NCBI GenBank assembly: GCA_031835245.1
Contig: JAVKOQ010000235.1
Span: forward strand, 1 to 64,000
Source of the DNA: Balamuthia mandrillaris
Taxonomy: Eukaryota; Discosea; Longamoebia; Balamuthiidae
Direction: 5' to 3'
DNA length: 64,000 nucleotides
Each line of letters opens with the position of its first letter. Position 1 is the stretch's first letter. Position numbers and translations under genes: made by a program. Positions 49,368 through 58,707 of the stretch are shown here, one piece after another. The notes beneath the pieces were generated by a model, which saw nothing but the letters and a program-made list of their open reading frames with translations, was not told where the DNA came from and did not search any database.

Positions 49368-49423
49368 ATGAAGTGAAGTGGAGAAAACAAACTGACAACC
49401 ATGTTTGTATCCATTTGACTGAG
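49368..49423 (+). promoter_or_regulatory. Candidate SECIS element (type 2) in the MsrA 3' UTR
   Basis: It lies 59 bases after the MsrA stop. ATGA at 49368-49371 faces TGAG at 49420-49423, giving the tandem G.A core. Helix II pairs 49373-49382 with 49410-49419 (one G-G mismatch at 49375/49417, one G-U at 49378/49414). An unpaired AAAA (49384-49387) sits about 11 bases above the core, then a short helix of CAAAC (49388-49392) with GTTTG (49403-49407) closes a 10-nt loop. These are the features of a type-2 eukaryotic SECIS. The basal helix I is weak by eye. Confidence 0.8.
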
Positions 49424-49869
49424 ACGAGCAACAGAACATAAGGACCTTCCTATCACCACCAACGTAGGTCCTTATCTCATCGTTCTTCCTTGTGTGTATC
49501 ATTCGTTCTCTTGTCCTCCAACAAGTGTTGGTTGTATCAGTAATAATCTCTCCTCCTTCTCTTTTTATCTCTTGTTTTTTGATTTGAAGAACTTTCCAAG
49601 GGGAGTGTAGAGCGCCGACGATAGGGGTCAGTGTGAGAAATATCAATGAAGTAGATAGACCAAGCCCTTTGTAATATTGGCAACCCGCGATGCTCTCACC
49701 ACCCGTTGACACCCCTTGCGCCATGGGTTTGGAGTATTTTTTTTCTTACGAAAAAAAACATGCCCATGTGAGGTAACACTTCGATGTGGTTTGCCGCTAA
49801 TGCGGCGCTACAAAGAAGCAAGGTTGTGGGCAACCCGCTATTTATTGCTCCCGTGACAAAGGCCCGCCA

Positions 49870-50223
49870 TTATGGGTTGTTGGTTCCGGGCAGCCCCATG
49901 CCCACCCGCTTCGCCACACGCTCCAGCTCCTCCCGCGAAGAGGTTTGAGGCCCGCCGATGCCATAGTACTGCCACAGCCTCTGTTGCTCCTGCATGCTGC
50001 GCAAAAGGTTGACGCTGGTGACGGCCACTCGGTAGAGCTTCAGCCGTTCCCTGTCGCTCGTTACCTCACGGTTCCGTCGGAACTCTGACATCACTTTGTT
50101 CCTCCATAGCGTGTTGTTTGAAACCGGCGTGATGTGCTTGTTGACCTCTCCGAGGAGGGCCTTGTAGACTCCCAATATCTGCTTTTTGTCCAAATTTTGC
50201 CAAGATGGTGCCGCACCGCTCAT
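49870..50223 (-). CDS. FMC1: FMC1-like mitochondrial complex assembly factor (LYR-type)
   Basis: Single exon, 117 aa, the usual size. The order of features fits FMC1: YKALLGEV near the N-terminus, WRNKVMSEFRRNREVTSDRE, a helix with VNLLRSMQEQQRLWQYYG, and an ending AKRVGMGLPG. FMC1 helps assemble the F1 part of mitochondrial ATP synthase in yeast. The start at 50223 is preferred over upstream in-frame codons because the conserved part begins there. It is convergent with MsrA (560 bp) and divergent from GNA1 (369 bp). Confidence 0.78.
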   Translation of the reverse strand: MSGAAPSWQNLDKKQILGVYKALLGEVNKHITPVSNNTLWRNKVMSEFRRNREVTSDRERLKLYRVAVTSVNLLRSMQEQQRLWQYYGIGGPQTSSREELERVAKRVGMGLPGTNNP

Positions 50224-50592
50224 CGTTTTTGTAGTTTGCCGCCTGCCCGCTGAGTTGCTTCCCCTTTCTTCGCTCCACTCGAATTCACAGTTTGGCCCCT
50301 CATCCTGCCTTCCTATTCCAGCAAATCCCCGCTCCGATGGTCCCAAATTTCCAGGGATTTGCTGTGCTGACGAGAACACTCCAGTCTTTTTTTTGTGGCT
50401 TTTCTTCTTTCGTTCTTATTCTTATCACCAACAACAACGACAACAACAAATACCTCATCTCCATCACCCCCACCGCCCCAAACTAATAAGCGGACGCCAT
50501 TGCAGTTTTTTTTTTTAAAAAAAAAATCTTTGTTGAGCCCAACGAGACGTAGCAGTCTACCGCCGCACGCATACATACACCAACAAACGACG
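50224..50592. other. Divergent promoter region
   Basis: Located between FMC1 (minus) and GNA1 (plus). It contains an (ACA)n stretch (50429-50450) and a T10-A9 homopolymer pair (50507-50526) near the GNA1 start. No coding exon is seen. Confidence 0.5.
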
Positions 50593-51387
50593 ATGTTCAT
50601 AGAGAAGCTCGACAACCATTTGGTGATGCGCCCGCTGGGCATCACCGATTATGATAAGGGTATTTCTGTTTTTGAAAAAATCTTGCTTTCTTTCGTATTT
50701 TGTCGGGAGTGTTTCGGAGACGGCCAGTGATCAAAAAAGCTGCGAACAACTACTAACGCTAGCAGCGATGCAGGTTTTCCTGCCATCTTGGGCCAGCTGA
50801 CGGAAGTTGGAGACGTCAGCAAGGAACAGTTCGAGGAGCGGTTTGCGCAACTGAGAAGGACCAAGAACACCTACTTTGTGTTTGTGATCGAAGACATCAC
50901 CAAACAGCGTATCATCGGCGCTGCTACCCTTTTGGTGGAGCGAAAGTTCCTCCGCAACTGTGGCAAAGTATTTCTTCTTTTGCCCGAGTGAAGTGGGGCG
51001 CTGTTGCTCCCTATTTGTGCTGACTTTTCTTGTTTTTTGCTTTTTTCTCCGCAGTGTGGTCACATCGAGGACGTTGTGGTGGACTCCTCCTATCGAGGAA
51101 AACAACTGGGCCTTCGGCTGGTGGAGCTATTGAAGGGAGTGGCCAAGACACTTGGCTGCTATAAGGTGGTGCTGAACTGCTCCCCCAAAAACATTCCATT
51201 CTACGAGAAGTGCGGCTTTGAGAAGCACGAAGTGCAGATGGCCATGTACTTTCCCAAGCAAGAAGTGGCGGAGCGAGCCTCCGCAGCGCCTTCTACCTCC
51301 ACCGCCCTACCAACGCACATCGCTCGTTACGTGGAAGCGCAAGTGGTAGAACCGACTTCTCCTTCGAAGCACGCAGCTAGGCTATGA
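50593..51387 (+). CDS. GNA1: Glucosamine-6-phosphate N-acetyltransferase
   Basis: Three exons: 50593-50659, 50774-50967, 51055-51387; 197 aa. The enzyme acetylates glucosamine-6-phosphate with acetyl-CoA on the way to UDP-GlcNAc. The GNAT fold is clear: LRPLG-type N-terminus (MRPLGITDYDKG), IIGAATLLVERKFLRNCGKCGHIEDVVV, the acetyl-CoA loop SSYRGKQLGLRL, and the terminal NIPFYEKCGFEKHEVQMAMYF. About 40 residues after the catalytic domain are Ser/Thr/Ala-rich and not part of the usual 150-185 aa enzyme. Intron 2 begins within the CGK/CGH segment, as often seen for a compact GNAT gene. Confidence 0.94.
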
Positions 51388-51668
51388 TAATTTAATAATA
51401 ACGGAACGAAGAGCTGCTGCGGGTACTATTAAGGCCGTAGTCGCTGCAATGTACTGGTGGCAAACTGAGCTGATGACTGTACGATTACTTCGTGTTCGCG
51501 TTTATATGAATGTGGGGCTTCTGCCGACCAACCATCAGCTGTTATCGCTGCTGCTTTGCAAGTCCGACCGCTTTCTGTTCGGCATTGAAAAAAAAAAGTC
51601 TCGTTGAGACAAGTGCTTAAGTACTTAATACAGAGCAGAAATACAAAACCGGCTTTTGTCTTTCCACT

Positions 51669-54251
51669 TTAAATCTTCCTCAAAGTAGACCTCCACTGAG
51701 GAACGGGATAGCGCTCCTCCAAGGAATTCAAACGCAACGCACCGTTCCTTGCGTCCTTCAACCACTCCTCAAACTCAACCCGCCTAATCCCTCTCTTGCT
51801 TCTGTCTTCCCTTCTTGCTGCTGTATCTTCTCCCCAGGAAGACCCTCCATAGCCGTCGTCCGGTTGGTCGCGAGGGCGATAGGTGGTGGCCGCCTTGATC
51901 TCAAAAGGGAATCGCTCTGACAAGACGAGATAGGACAAGCCGTTGAGGTCTCCTCGTCGCCATGCTCGCTTGAATGTACGGTGTCTCGCCATACCGTTCA
52001 TGGCTTCTATCCGCCGTACCAAGTTCTCCTTCTGCTCCTTCATATCTGCCACCATCGCTATCTCTTTGTTGCTACTATCATCATCTTCACTTCCAACGAC
52101 CGTTCCGTCATCATCTTTTCCGTTTTGGGAATGGTTCTCTAAGACGAGAGCTGGCTCCACAGCAACATCTAGGCCCCGCTTGGCGTACTTTAGCAACCGT
52201 TTCTCGTGGTCAGGGCAGCCGCGGATGCTGTAGGAGCGATCATAGAAGAGGCTCCAGCGATGGTTAATGGCCATGAATGCCCTGGTGCTCATCCACACAT
52301 CTTGTCCATCAAAGGCAACGCAACAACCGTCAACATCACCGTTAGTCAGCAGATCTACAGGCTGGCCCCACAAGCCCAGCACCAGCTGTAAAGGTCTTGC
52401 CAACGAAGCATCTGCCTTCTTTTCGTGACACGCTTGCAAGTATCCACCACCACGACCACTCCGACCACCTCGACCCCCGCGACCATTCCTTCTGCCACGG
52501 CCCCACGACGCCGGAGAAGAATGGGAACAAGCACCATTCCCACAAGAGCGCTTCAGGGTAAGAGTGTGGGGTGTTGTGAAGGCGGTTACTTGGGAGAAGG
52601 AGGTGTTTCCTTGTTGATGTTGGAGGAGGAGGTGGCGCTTAACAAGAGTGTGAACGCGTTGAATCTTGTCAAGGAGGCGTTGTGGGGAGAGGCCATAGAA
52701 GAAGAAATCAACATCAGCATCACGGTAGGACGCCTCGCTCTCGGCCAAAGCCTCTTTCGAAGCAAAGGAATTGGGAGGTAAGAGAGAGGCGACGACGCTT
52801 CCTCCCACGACTAACACGTTGGCCCAGTCCTCTTCCGTCCAGTCTTCAAAGAGTCCGCCCGTAAAGGCATGAAACCGGCGTAGAAAGCTGGCTCTATCCA
52901 CAATGGAAGGAGAACCATCGATAGGCCTTCGTGGCGCCTCTTCTTTTGCATTACGCTGAACTACAAAGTACAGCCTCTCTTTTTCGAACTGAGTGAGAGG
53001 GCCAAACACAAAGCTGGGCGCGGGGCTCCCATCCTCTTGTCGATGAACACGCAATATATGATTGCCGCACAGCAGGTGCGGCGGAAAGGGTAGACTGGCC
53101 TTTTGAGCCAAGTCCCACAGGTGCTCTTGTATGCGAATGGCGTCCAGCATCTTCCTCGTAACGGCTACCTCCTCTTCTTTTTCAGTCTTGGTGTTACGGT
53201 TGCGAAGACGATCGTAAAGATAACTCACTGCAGCGAAGTGATAAGGGTGCACCTGTTGGAATATTGACTCTTCCGTCAGCGGAAGTTTCTCTATCGCGGA
53301 CTGAATCGTGTGGTGTCGTTGTACTTGTTTTGCTTCCTTTCCAACCGCTGCTGCCTCTGCTTCTCCTCCTTCTCCAAGGTCACCTGCGATTTTCCGCATC
53401 CTGAATTCCACAAGGTCCCTCGCACAGAGTTGCATGAGGCTAAGCGGCTCTTTAGTGAGAGTGCATGAGGTCCCTTCCGGCCGACTGCGCAGTAACAATG
53501 ACGATGGTGAGGGTCGCCAACTACGGGTAAGTGCGGTGTCATAGGTACGAAGAAACGGAAACGGTTGAAAGGGGTCCAAACGAGAAGAGAACAGAGAGCT
53601 GGGCATAGCTGCCCATAGAAGCCCCAGCATGTTGGAGGCACAACGGCTCCAAAGCCCTCTAAGCGCCAAAAACTGGGGAGCGTAACAGGGCCTCTCTTCC
53701 ACTTCCCTCGCCCCATCCTTCTTTTCTGGGTGATTGTCTGCGGTCGCGGCTTGTTCTCTTCCAAATATTTCTTGTTGGCACACCCTCCACAGAAAAGAGA
53801 GCACGGCTTCGGGATGGAAGCCCAACGCCGCCAACTCCAACGTCCTTGCTCTCAGCTGGCTCGACACCAGCTTTTGCGTGCTTCTTGCTTCTTCGCTGAT
53901 GGAAGAGGGGTGAGGAAGATTTGTTGGTGGGGAGAAGAGGACCTCTTGCAGCAGCGTTACGTCGCCGAGGAAACAAAGAAAGTCGACGACGTGGGTCGGT
54001 TCGCTCTGCGGGGCTTCTCTACGATGAAGCTTCAGCGGCGTTTTGTGGTGATGAAGCGTTTTGAGAGCGGCAGCAGGGTCACCATCCGACCCACTTTTGC
54101 CCGCCCTCCAGCGAGCGAGCGTCTCCTCTCTGGTGGCCTCGCCGTAGATGAGCCTGGCTATGGCCAGCTGTTCTTGTCGCAGGGACTCGTCATTACTTTT
54201 GTTGTTGTTTTTGGCTCCTCTCCTTCGTCTCCTCTTTCCGGCTTGCAACAT
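51669..54251 (-). CDS. Intronless nucleotidyltransferase-like protein
   Basis: One 860-aa open frame without introns, unusual among its neighbours. The N-terminal half (1-450) is unrecognised. From about 470 it has VVGGSVVASLL (about 483), then RDADVDFFFYG (DxD, about 512), PLQLVLGLWGQPVDLL, DVDGCCVAFDG (about 643), a RAFMAINH segment and the basic RLLKYAKRGLDV. The GGS...DxD arrangement is that of the polymerase-beta-like nucleotidyltransferase fold. From memory, similar D-x-D...CC-x-x-x-DG...KYxKRG strings occur in uncharacterised fungal and large DNA virus proteins; I cannot verify this here. A Gly/Arg-rich insertion (about 590-620) interrupts the domain. Activity and substrate are unknown. 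The gene is convergent with GNA1. Confidence 0.8.
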   Translation of the reverse strand: MLQAGKRRRRRGAKNNNKSNDESLRQEQLAIARLIYGEATREETLARWRAGKSGSDGDPAAALKTLHHHKTPLKLHRREAPQSEPTHVVDFLCFLGDVTLLQEVLFSPPTNLPHPSSISEEARSTQKLVSSQLRARTLELAALGFHPEAVLSFLWRVCQQEIFGREQAATADNHPEKKDGAREVEERPCYAPQFLALRGLWSRCASNMLGLLWAAMPSSLFSSRLDPFQPFPFLRTYDTALTRSWRPSPSSLLLRSRPEGTSCTLTKEPLSLMQLCARDLVEFRMRKIAGDLGEGGEAEAAAVGKEAKQVQRHHTIQSAIEKLPLTEESIFQQVHPYHFAAVSYLYDRLRNRNTKTEKEEEVAVTRKMLDAIRIQEHLWDLAQKASLPFPPHLLCGNHILRVHRQEDGSPAPSFVFGPLTQFEKERLYFVVQRNAKEEAPRRPIDGSPSIVDRASFLRRFHAFTGGLFEDWTEEDWANVLVVGGSVVASLLPPNSFASKEALAESEASYRDADVDFFFYGLSPQRLLDKIQRVHTLVKRHLLLQHQQGNTSFSQVTAFTTPHTLTLKRSCGNGACSHSSPASWGRGRRNGRGGRGGRSGRGGGYLQACHEKKADASLARPLQLVLGLWGQPVDLLTNGDVDGCCVAFDGQDVWMSTRAFMAINHRWSLFYDRSYSIRGCPDHEKRLLKYAKRGLDVAVEPALVLENHSQNGKDDDGTVVGSEDDDSSNKEIAMVADMKEQKENLVRRIEAMNGMARHRTFKRAWRRGDLNGLSYLVLSERFPFEIKAATTYRPRDQPDDGYGGSSWGEDTAARREDRSKRGIRRVEFEEWLKDARNGALRLNSLEERYPVPQWRSTLRKI

Positions 54252-54734
54252 CTCTTCTTGGTTTCATGAAACTAAAGGGTTTGGGCGGACGCGGGCAGGC
54301 CACCGCTAAAGCAGGGAGCCTCTCTTTTGCGTTCTTCTGCGAAAGGTCTCCCTGGCTTTATCGATTAAAGGCCTTGTTGTGCCCGCCCGCCGCCAACTTC
54401 TTCTCGGATTTTTATGGATTTCCCCGTGGTTTCCGGAACATCGCCCCTCATGCACAATTTACCAAATATAGATAAGTCCTGATGTCATAATGACCTAATA
54501 TGGAAAAAAGCAACTTCACCGAAGTTGTCCTCCGTGGCACCACCCCTAAATTTACGGGAAGCAGCAAGGAAGGACACACCGCAAAGCCACTTTTTTAACT
54601 TTAAACAAAACCTCTCACCACCTCCCCAGTCTCCTCTCTTGCCAAGGCGCTGTATAGTTTATTGTGCCTGCTGCTTCATCATTTTTTTTTTTGGTTTGGT
54701 TGTTGTTCAGAAGAACCTCCCTCTTCCAGCCAAG
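54252..54734. other. Divergent promoter region
   Basis: Located between the nucleotidyltransferase-like gene (minus) and the CUE-PB1 gene (plus). Frames are open in parts but lack motifs. A T10 run lies at 54681-54692 before the CUE-PB1 start. I see nothing else. Confidence 0.5.
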
Positions 54735-56135
54735 ATGTCAGCCAATATAACGACCAAACGTAAGCTGGACACGCTGGCGGAGATGTTCCCCGCCTTGGAC
54801 TTTGTCATCTTGCAGTCCGTCTTGGACTCCCAAAAGGGCGATCTGGACGAGGCCATCGTGGCCCTCCTCCAAATGAACGAGACCACCTTGTCCGCGGAGG
54901 GGGAGGAGGTGGAACATGGGGTTCCTGCGCAGCCCTCCAGGCCAACCCTTCAGAACTACTACCCTGTAAATAGCCTTACCTCTTCTGCTTCTTCCTCCTA
55001 CCGTATTCCCACCAACTTTAACAAGCACATCCGCAAACAAAAGTTGGGCACAACGGGCAAGCAACGACGTCGTCGCAACAGCAACAACAACGGTAATAAC
55101 AACAACCTCAACCTCCACTCTAACAGCAACAGCAGAAAGGAGAAGAGGAAGAGAGAGCACCGCCATACCCCGGTTGCTGCTGGCGGGTCCCTCTTGGACA
55201 GTGCCACGGCTTCTGCGGGCAGGGACCCTCGCCCTGTGCTGCAGCCCCTACCGGAGGATCTCAACGACAGCTTCCCAGCACTTCGCCTCGACGACTCTGT
55301 TGACTTTCCTCGTCTGGTCTCCCCTCCTACCACTGCGGAGCAGCTACCTACCGCTGCCGCCTCCTCTTCGGGTGGTACTATTGCCTCTTCTGGCAGCAGC
55401 TTGAGCAGCGCTGAGGCGATGCCAGCACCACCAGTGCTTTCTTGGAGGGATGTGCTGAAGGACATGGCTGAGTCTCCTGCTCAACAACAGGGAGCGGAGA
55501 GAGAAGAGGAGCAGAGTGACCATATTCCCTGCAATGGCCTGTCACTTTCAGAAGAAGACCGGGCAGTCGTTCCTTTCAGCAGCAGCAGTTGCGATGATGC
55601 GGAAGGAACGGATGACTTTGTGATGCTATACGAAGCAAAGAACGTCGAAGAAGAGCAGCCGGAGGAAGAAGATAAGCAGGAAGAGGAGCAAGAGAAGGAG
55701 AAAGAAAAGCAACCAGAAGAGGAGCCAGAGCCTGCAAAAGAGCAGGAAGTGGTGTTGCCTTTGCATCCCTCTCTCACCACTTCCTACAACAAGGAAGAGG
55801 AAGAGGAGGCAGAGGAGGTTGCTGTCAAGCTCTGCTACGAGAATCCCAACAAGCAGAGCAAGGACATCCACCGCTTCCGTTTGCTGAACCATAAGAAGGA
55901 TGGTTGGGCGCAGCTGCTTGCCCACATTCACAACAAGCACCCAAACTGCCAAAGCGAGTTTGTGGTGCAGTACGTGGATGATGAGGAGGACCTCATTACA
56001 GTGCGTTCCCAGGAAGAGCTGGAGGAGGCCGTTCGGGTTGCTCGTGCGCTCTCCCTCTCCCTTCCTGGGGGCAGTTGCGGTGCTGCTCTTGTTGCCCCGT
56101 TCCTCCTTCGCTTGTCTGTATCTTTCTGTAGTTAA
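54735..56135 (+). CDS. CUE-domain and PB1-domain protein
   Basis: Single exon, 466 aa. Residues about 9-48 (LDTLAEMFPALDFVILQSVLDSQ, then GDLDEAIVALLQM) form a CUE domain, a three-helix ubiquitin-binding fold. A long disordered, Ser/Asn-rich then acidic linker follows. Residues about 358-440 form a PB1 domain: KLCYENPNKQSKDIHRFRLL with a basic N-terminal part, and an acidic OPCA-like segment (VQYVDDEEDLITVRSQEELEEAV). PB1 domains pair head to tail, and in autophagy receptors they occur with ubiquitin binders, so a selective-autophagy or ubiquitin-signalling adaptor is a reasonable inference. ATG 54735 is chosen because the CUE domain begins there, although the frame is open upstream. Confidence 0.85.
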   Translation: MSANITTKRKLDTLAEMFPALDFVILQSVLDSQKGDLDEAIVALLQMNETTLSAEGEEVEHGVPAQPSRPTLQNYYPVNSLTSSASSSYRIPTNFNKHIRKQKLGTTGKQRRRRNSNNNGNNNNLNLHSNSNSRKEKRKREHRHTPVAAGGSLLDSATASAGRDPRPVLQPLPEDLNDSFPALRLDDSVDFPRLVSPPTTAEQLPTAAASSSGGTIASSGSSLSSAEAMPAPPVLSWRDVLKDMAESPAQQQGAEREEEQSDHIPCNGLSLSEEDRAVVPFSSSSCDDAEGTDDFVMLYEAKNVEEEQPEEEDKQEEEQEKEKEKQPEEEPEPAKEQEVVLPLHPSLTTSYNKEEEEEAEEVAVKLCYENPNKQSKDIHRFRLLNHKKDGWAQLLAHIHNKHPNCQSEFVVQYVDDEEDLITVRSQEELEEAVRVARALSLSLPGGSCGAALVAPFLLRLSVSFCS

Positions 56136-56289
56136 AAGTATTGCCCCATCATGGAGCAATGAACAGGCTGAAGTACCCTCTGCCTGTCCTGTGAATATGT
56201 TTCCGCTTTGCTTGGTTGTTTTCCCCCTTAGTTTGTATCTATGATCAACCACCTTTCTTTTGGTTTTGGTCCATAAAAAAAACACAACA

Positions 56290-56565
56290 ACAAGAAGCGC
56301 TCTCTCCTCTCTCCTCTCTCCTCTCTCCTCTCTCCTCTCTCTCTCTCTCTCTCTCCTCTCCCTCTCTCCTCCTCTCTCTCCTCCTCCTCCCTCCTCCCTC
56401 CTCCCTCCTCTCTCCTTCCCTCTCCCTCTCTCTCTCCTCCTCTCCCTCCTCCCTCCTCCTCCCCTCTCCTCCCTCCTCTCTCCTCTCTCCTCTCCCCTCT
56501 CCCCTCCCTCCTCTCTCCTCTCTCCTCTCTCCTCTCCCCTCTCTGCGCTCTCCTCTCTTGTAACC
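56290..56565. repeat. Long CT-rich polypyrimidine tract
   Basis: About 270 bases of nearly pure C and T on the plus strand (TCTCC, TCCC and CT units in imperfect tandem) fill most of the 502-bp gap between the CUE-PB1 and radical SAM genes. It ends about 70 bases before the latter's start codon, so it lies in its promoter or 5' UTR. Confidence 0.95.
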
Positions 56566-56637
56566 GCGACTACTACTACCTATTAGGTTGGTGCCACACA
56601 AACAAAAAGAACAAAGGAGAAAGGAGAGAAGAAGGGG

Positions 56638-58621
56638 ATGGGAAGAAGACTGTCGCTCTCTCTGTTGCTTCGTTCTGGACAGGGTCAAGCACCTACAGCG
56701 TGGCCGAAGCTGCGGACCCAGCCTTTTGGGAAGTGGTGGGTACCGCGAGCATCGACCCTGCTACCTCACCAGCAGCCTTCCAGGAATGTTCGCAGCTACT
56801 CCGTGCATAGCTCCGAGGAGGAGAAAGAGCTGCAGCGGCGCAAAGAAAAGAGAGAAAAGAAACGACAACGCCACCAACGGACTGCACGGTCTGAACAGAC
56901 GGGGGCAGCGGAGTCTGCCAACACAAAGACTAAATCCACGACAGCGCTCTCCCTGCCAAAGAACCACAACCACAACCGAAAACCAGCCAAAGACTTGAGT
57001 TATTCCAGCGACAAGCCGGTGATGGTCTACTCGGATGAGCGCGGCCAAGTGGTGGACTATCCATTCATGCAAATGGCAGGGATGGTGGCAGGGCGAGAAG
57101 GCATGCAATTCCAACAGGTGGAAGAGTGGATCCCGCTGCCGGAGGGAAGCCAGCTCTTCACGCTGCAGGGCAGAGCACCCATCGGCTACAACCCTCACAC
57201 CTCTGAGTTTGAAATTCTGGACAGAGACCCCTCTCAATCGAGAGATACACCCCGACGCAAGAGGACTTGGCCTCCAGAGGCTGTTGCTGCCTTTGTGGCT
57301 CCCGCTTATACCCATACACACTTGTCTGCCTACGAGAGCCTGCCTGGTTCTCCTATCCTTCCTCTTTATGCCTATACTGCTGTGTACCGAGCCCTTCTCT
57401 CTTTTTTTTGTTTCTTCGTTCTCTTACTCTGACATTTGCTGCAAAAAATGTGTTGAACAGAGGCCTTCATCGCGGGAAGTTTGTGGTGGCAGCCACGCGA
57501 ACTGATGCGGACGAAAGGCAAGACGCAAAACACTTTGACGACGAGGTGGTGGCTAGCAAGGCAGAGGCCAAAGCCAAAAGCATGAAGGACAATAGGCTGG
57601 TATGGCACTTGGCTCGCTGCGCACTGGAATATAACTGCGCTTGCAGCAAGAACTACTTTTTGGGTCGATGGGAAGCTCCTATTCCTGTATCCTCTGAGTG
57701 CAACGCGCGGTGTGTGGGCTGCATCAGTTTGCAGGATGAAGGCGACCAAACTCAGTTTCCTTCTTCTCAAGAGCGAATTGATTTCACACCTACTCCAGAG
57801 GAGATAGCCGAGATAGCGATTGAACATCTTTCGAAAGCACCTGGAGCCGTTGTTAGCTTTGGTCAAGGTCTGTTTGTTTCTTTCTTTTTGTGAAAATGCA
57901 GTTCCTGGTATTCATATTTATGTACAATTACAGGATGTGAAGGAGAGCCTCTATTGCAAGCGATGCTCATTGCTGATGCTATAACCCGCATCAGAAAAGC
58001 TACATCCCGTGGCACCATCAACATCAATACCAATGGCATGTGTACGTAGCATTTCTATTTTCTTTCTTGTCGTTTCTTTCTCTCTTTGCTTTCTTTACTT
58101 TCTTGCAACCATACATACCATTCTCTGGTTACTGCAACCATTAATTAGTACCAAGGAGGCTAGCACTGTTAAGAGATGCAGGGTTGGATAGCGCACGCAT
58201 CAGCCTCAACAGTGTTCGCCCGCGTTTCTACAACGCGTATTACCGCCCTACTGGCGGAACGGAGAGCGCCCTCGATAAGATCAAAGAGTCTCTTATCGTC
58301 ATGAAAGAGAAAGGAGGCCACACAGCCATCAATTACCTCGTGATGGCCGGCTTCACCGACGAGATGGAAGAGTTCGAGGAGCTGTGTCGCTTCATAGAGG
58401 AGACCAAAGTGGACCTCATTCAGTGGCGTAACCTTAACATAGATCCAGAGTACTACCTCCAAAAACTGGACTATAATAGCCAAGCCCCTTCCTCCATTGC
58501 TTTTTCTGAGAAGCTGGGCATGCGGCGTCTCCTTGCTGAGCTCAAGCAACGGTTCCCTCATCTCTCCTACGGTTACTTCAATCCCTGTCTTGACAATAAG
58601 GCCACTAAGTTCGCCTTTTGA
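56638..58621 (+). CDS. Radical SAM enzyme, probably mitochondrial
   Basis: Four exons: 56638-57383, 57461-57867, 57934-58041, 58149-58621; 577 aa. The cluster motif is SSECNARCVGC (CxxxCxxC, about residue 328), which binds the 4Fe-4S cluster that cleaves S-adenosylmethionine. GQGCEGEPLL (about 383-392) is the SAM-binding GGEP-type motif, split by an intron. Later come NTNGM, RPRFYNAYYRP and a C-terminal LIQWRNLNIDPEYY. The first 60 residues are basic, Ser/Leu-rich and lack acidic residues, as in mitochondrial leaders; a Lys/Arg-rich linker follows. GCEGEP-type proteins of this length without an added partner domain are mainly bacterial in my memory, so an organellar or transferred origin is possible. 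The substrate is unknown. Confidence 0.85.
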
Positions 58622-58707
58622 CCTCTAAAATATTTATTACAAGAGCTTCCTATTTACAAACTTTATGAGCTACTTCTAAGACGTTGTGGAATGCCTAAGG
58701 ATGCGAT

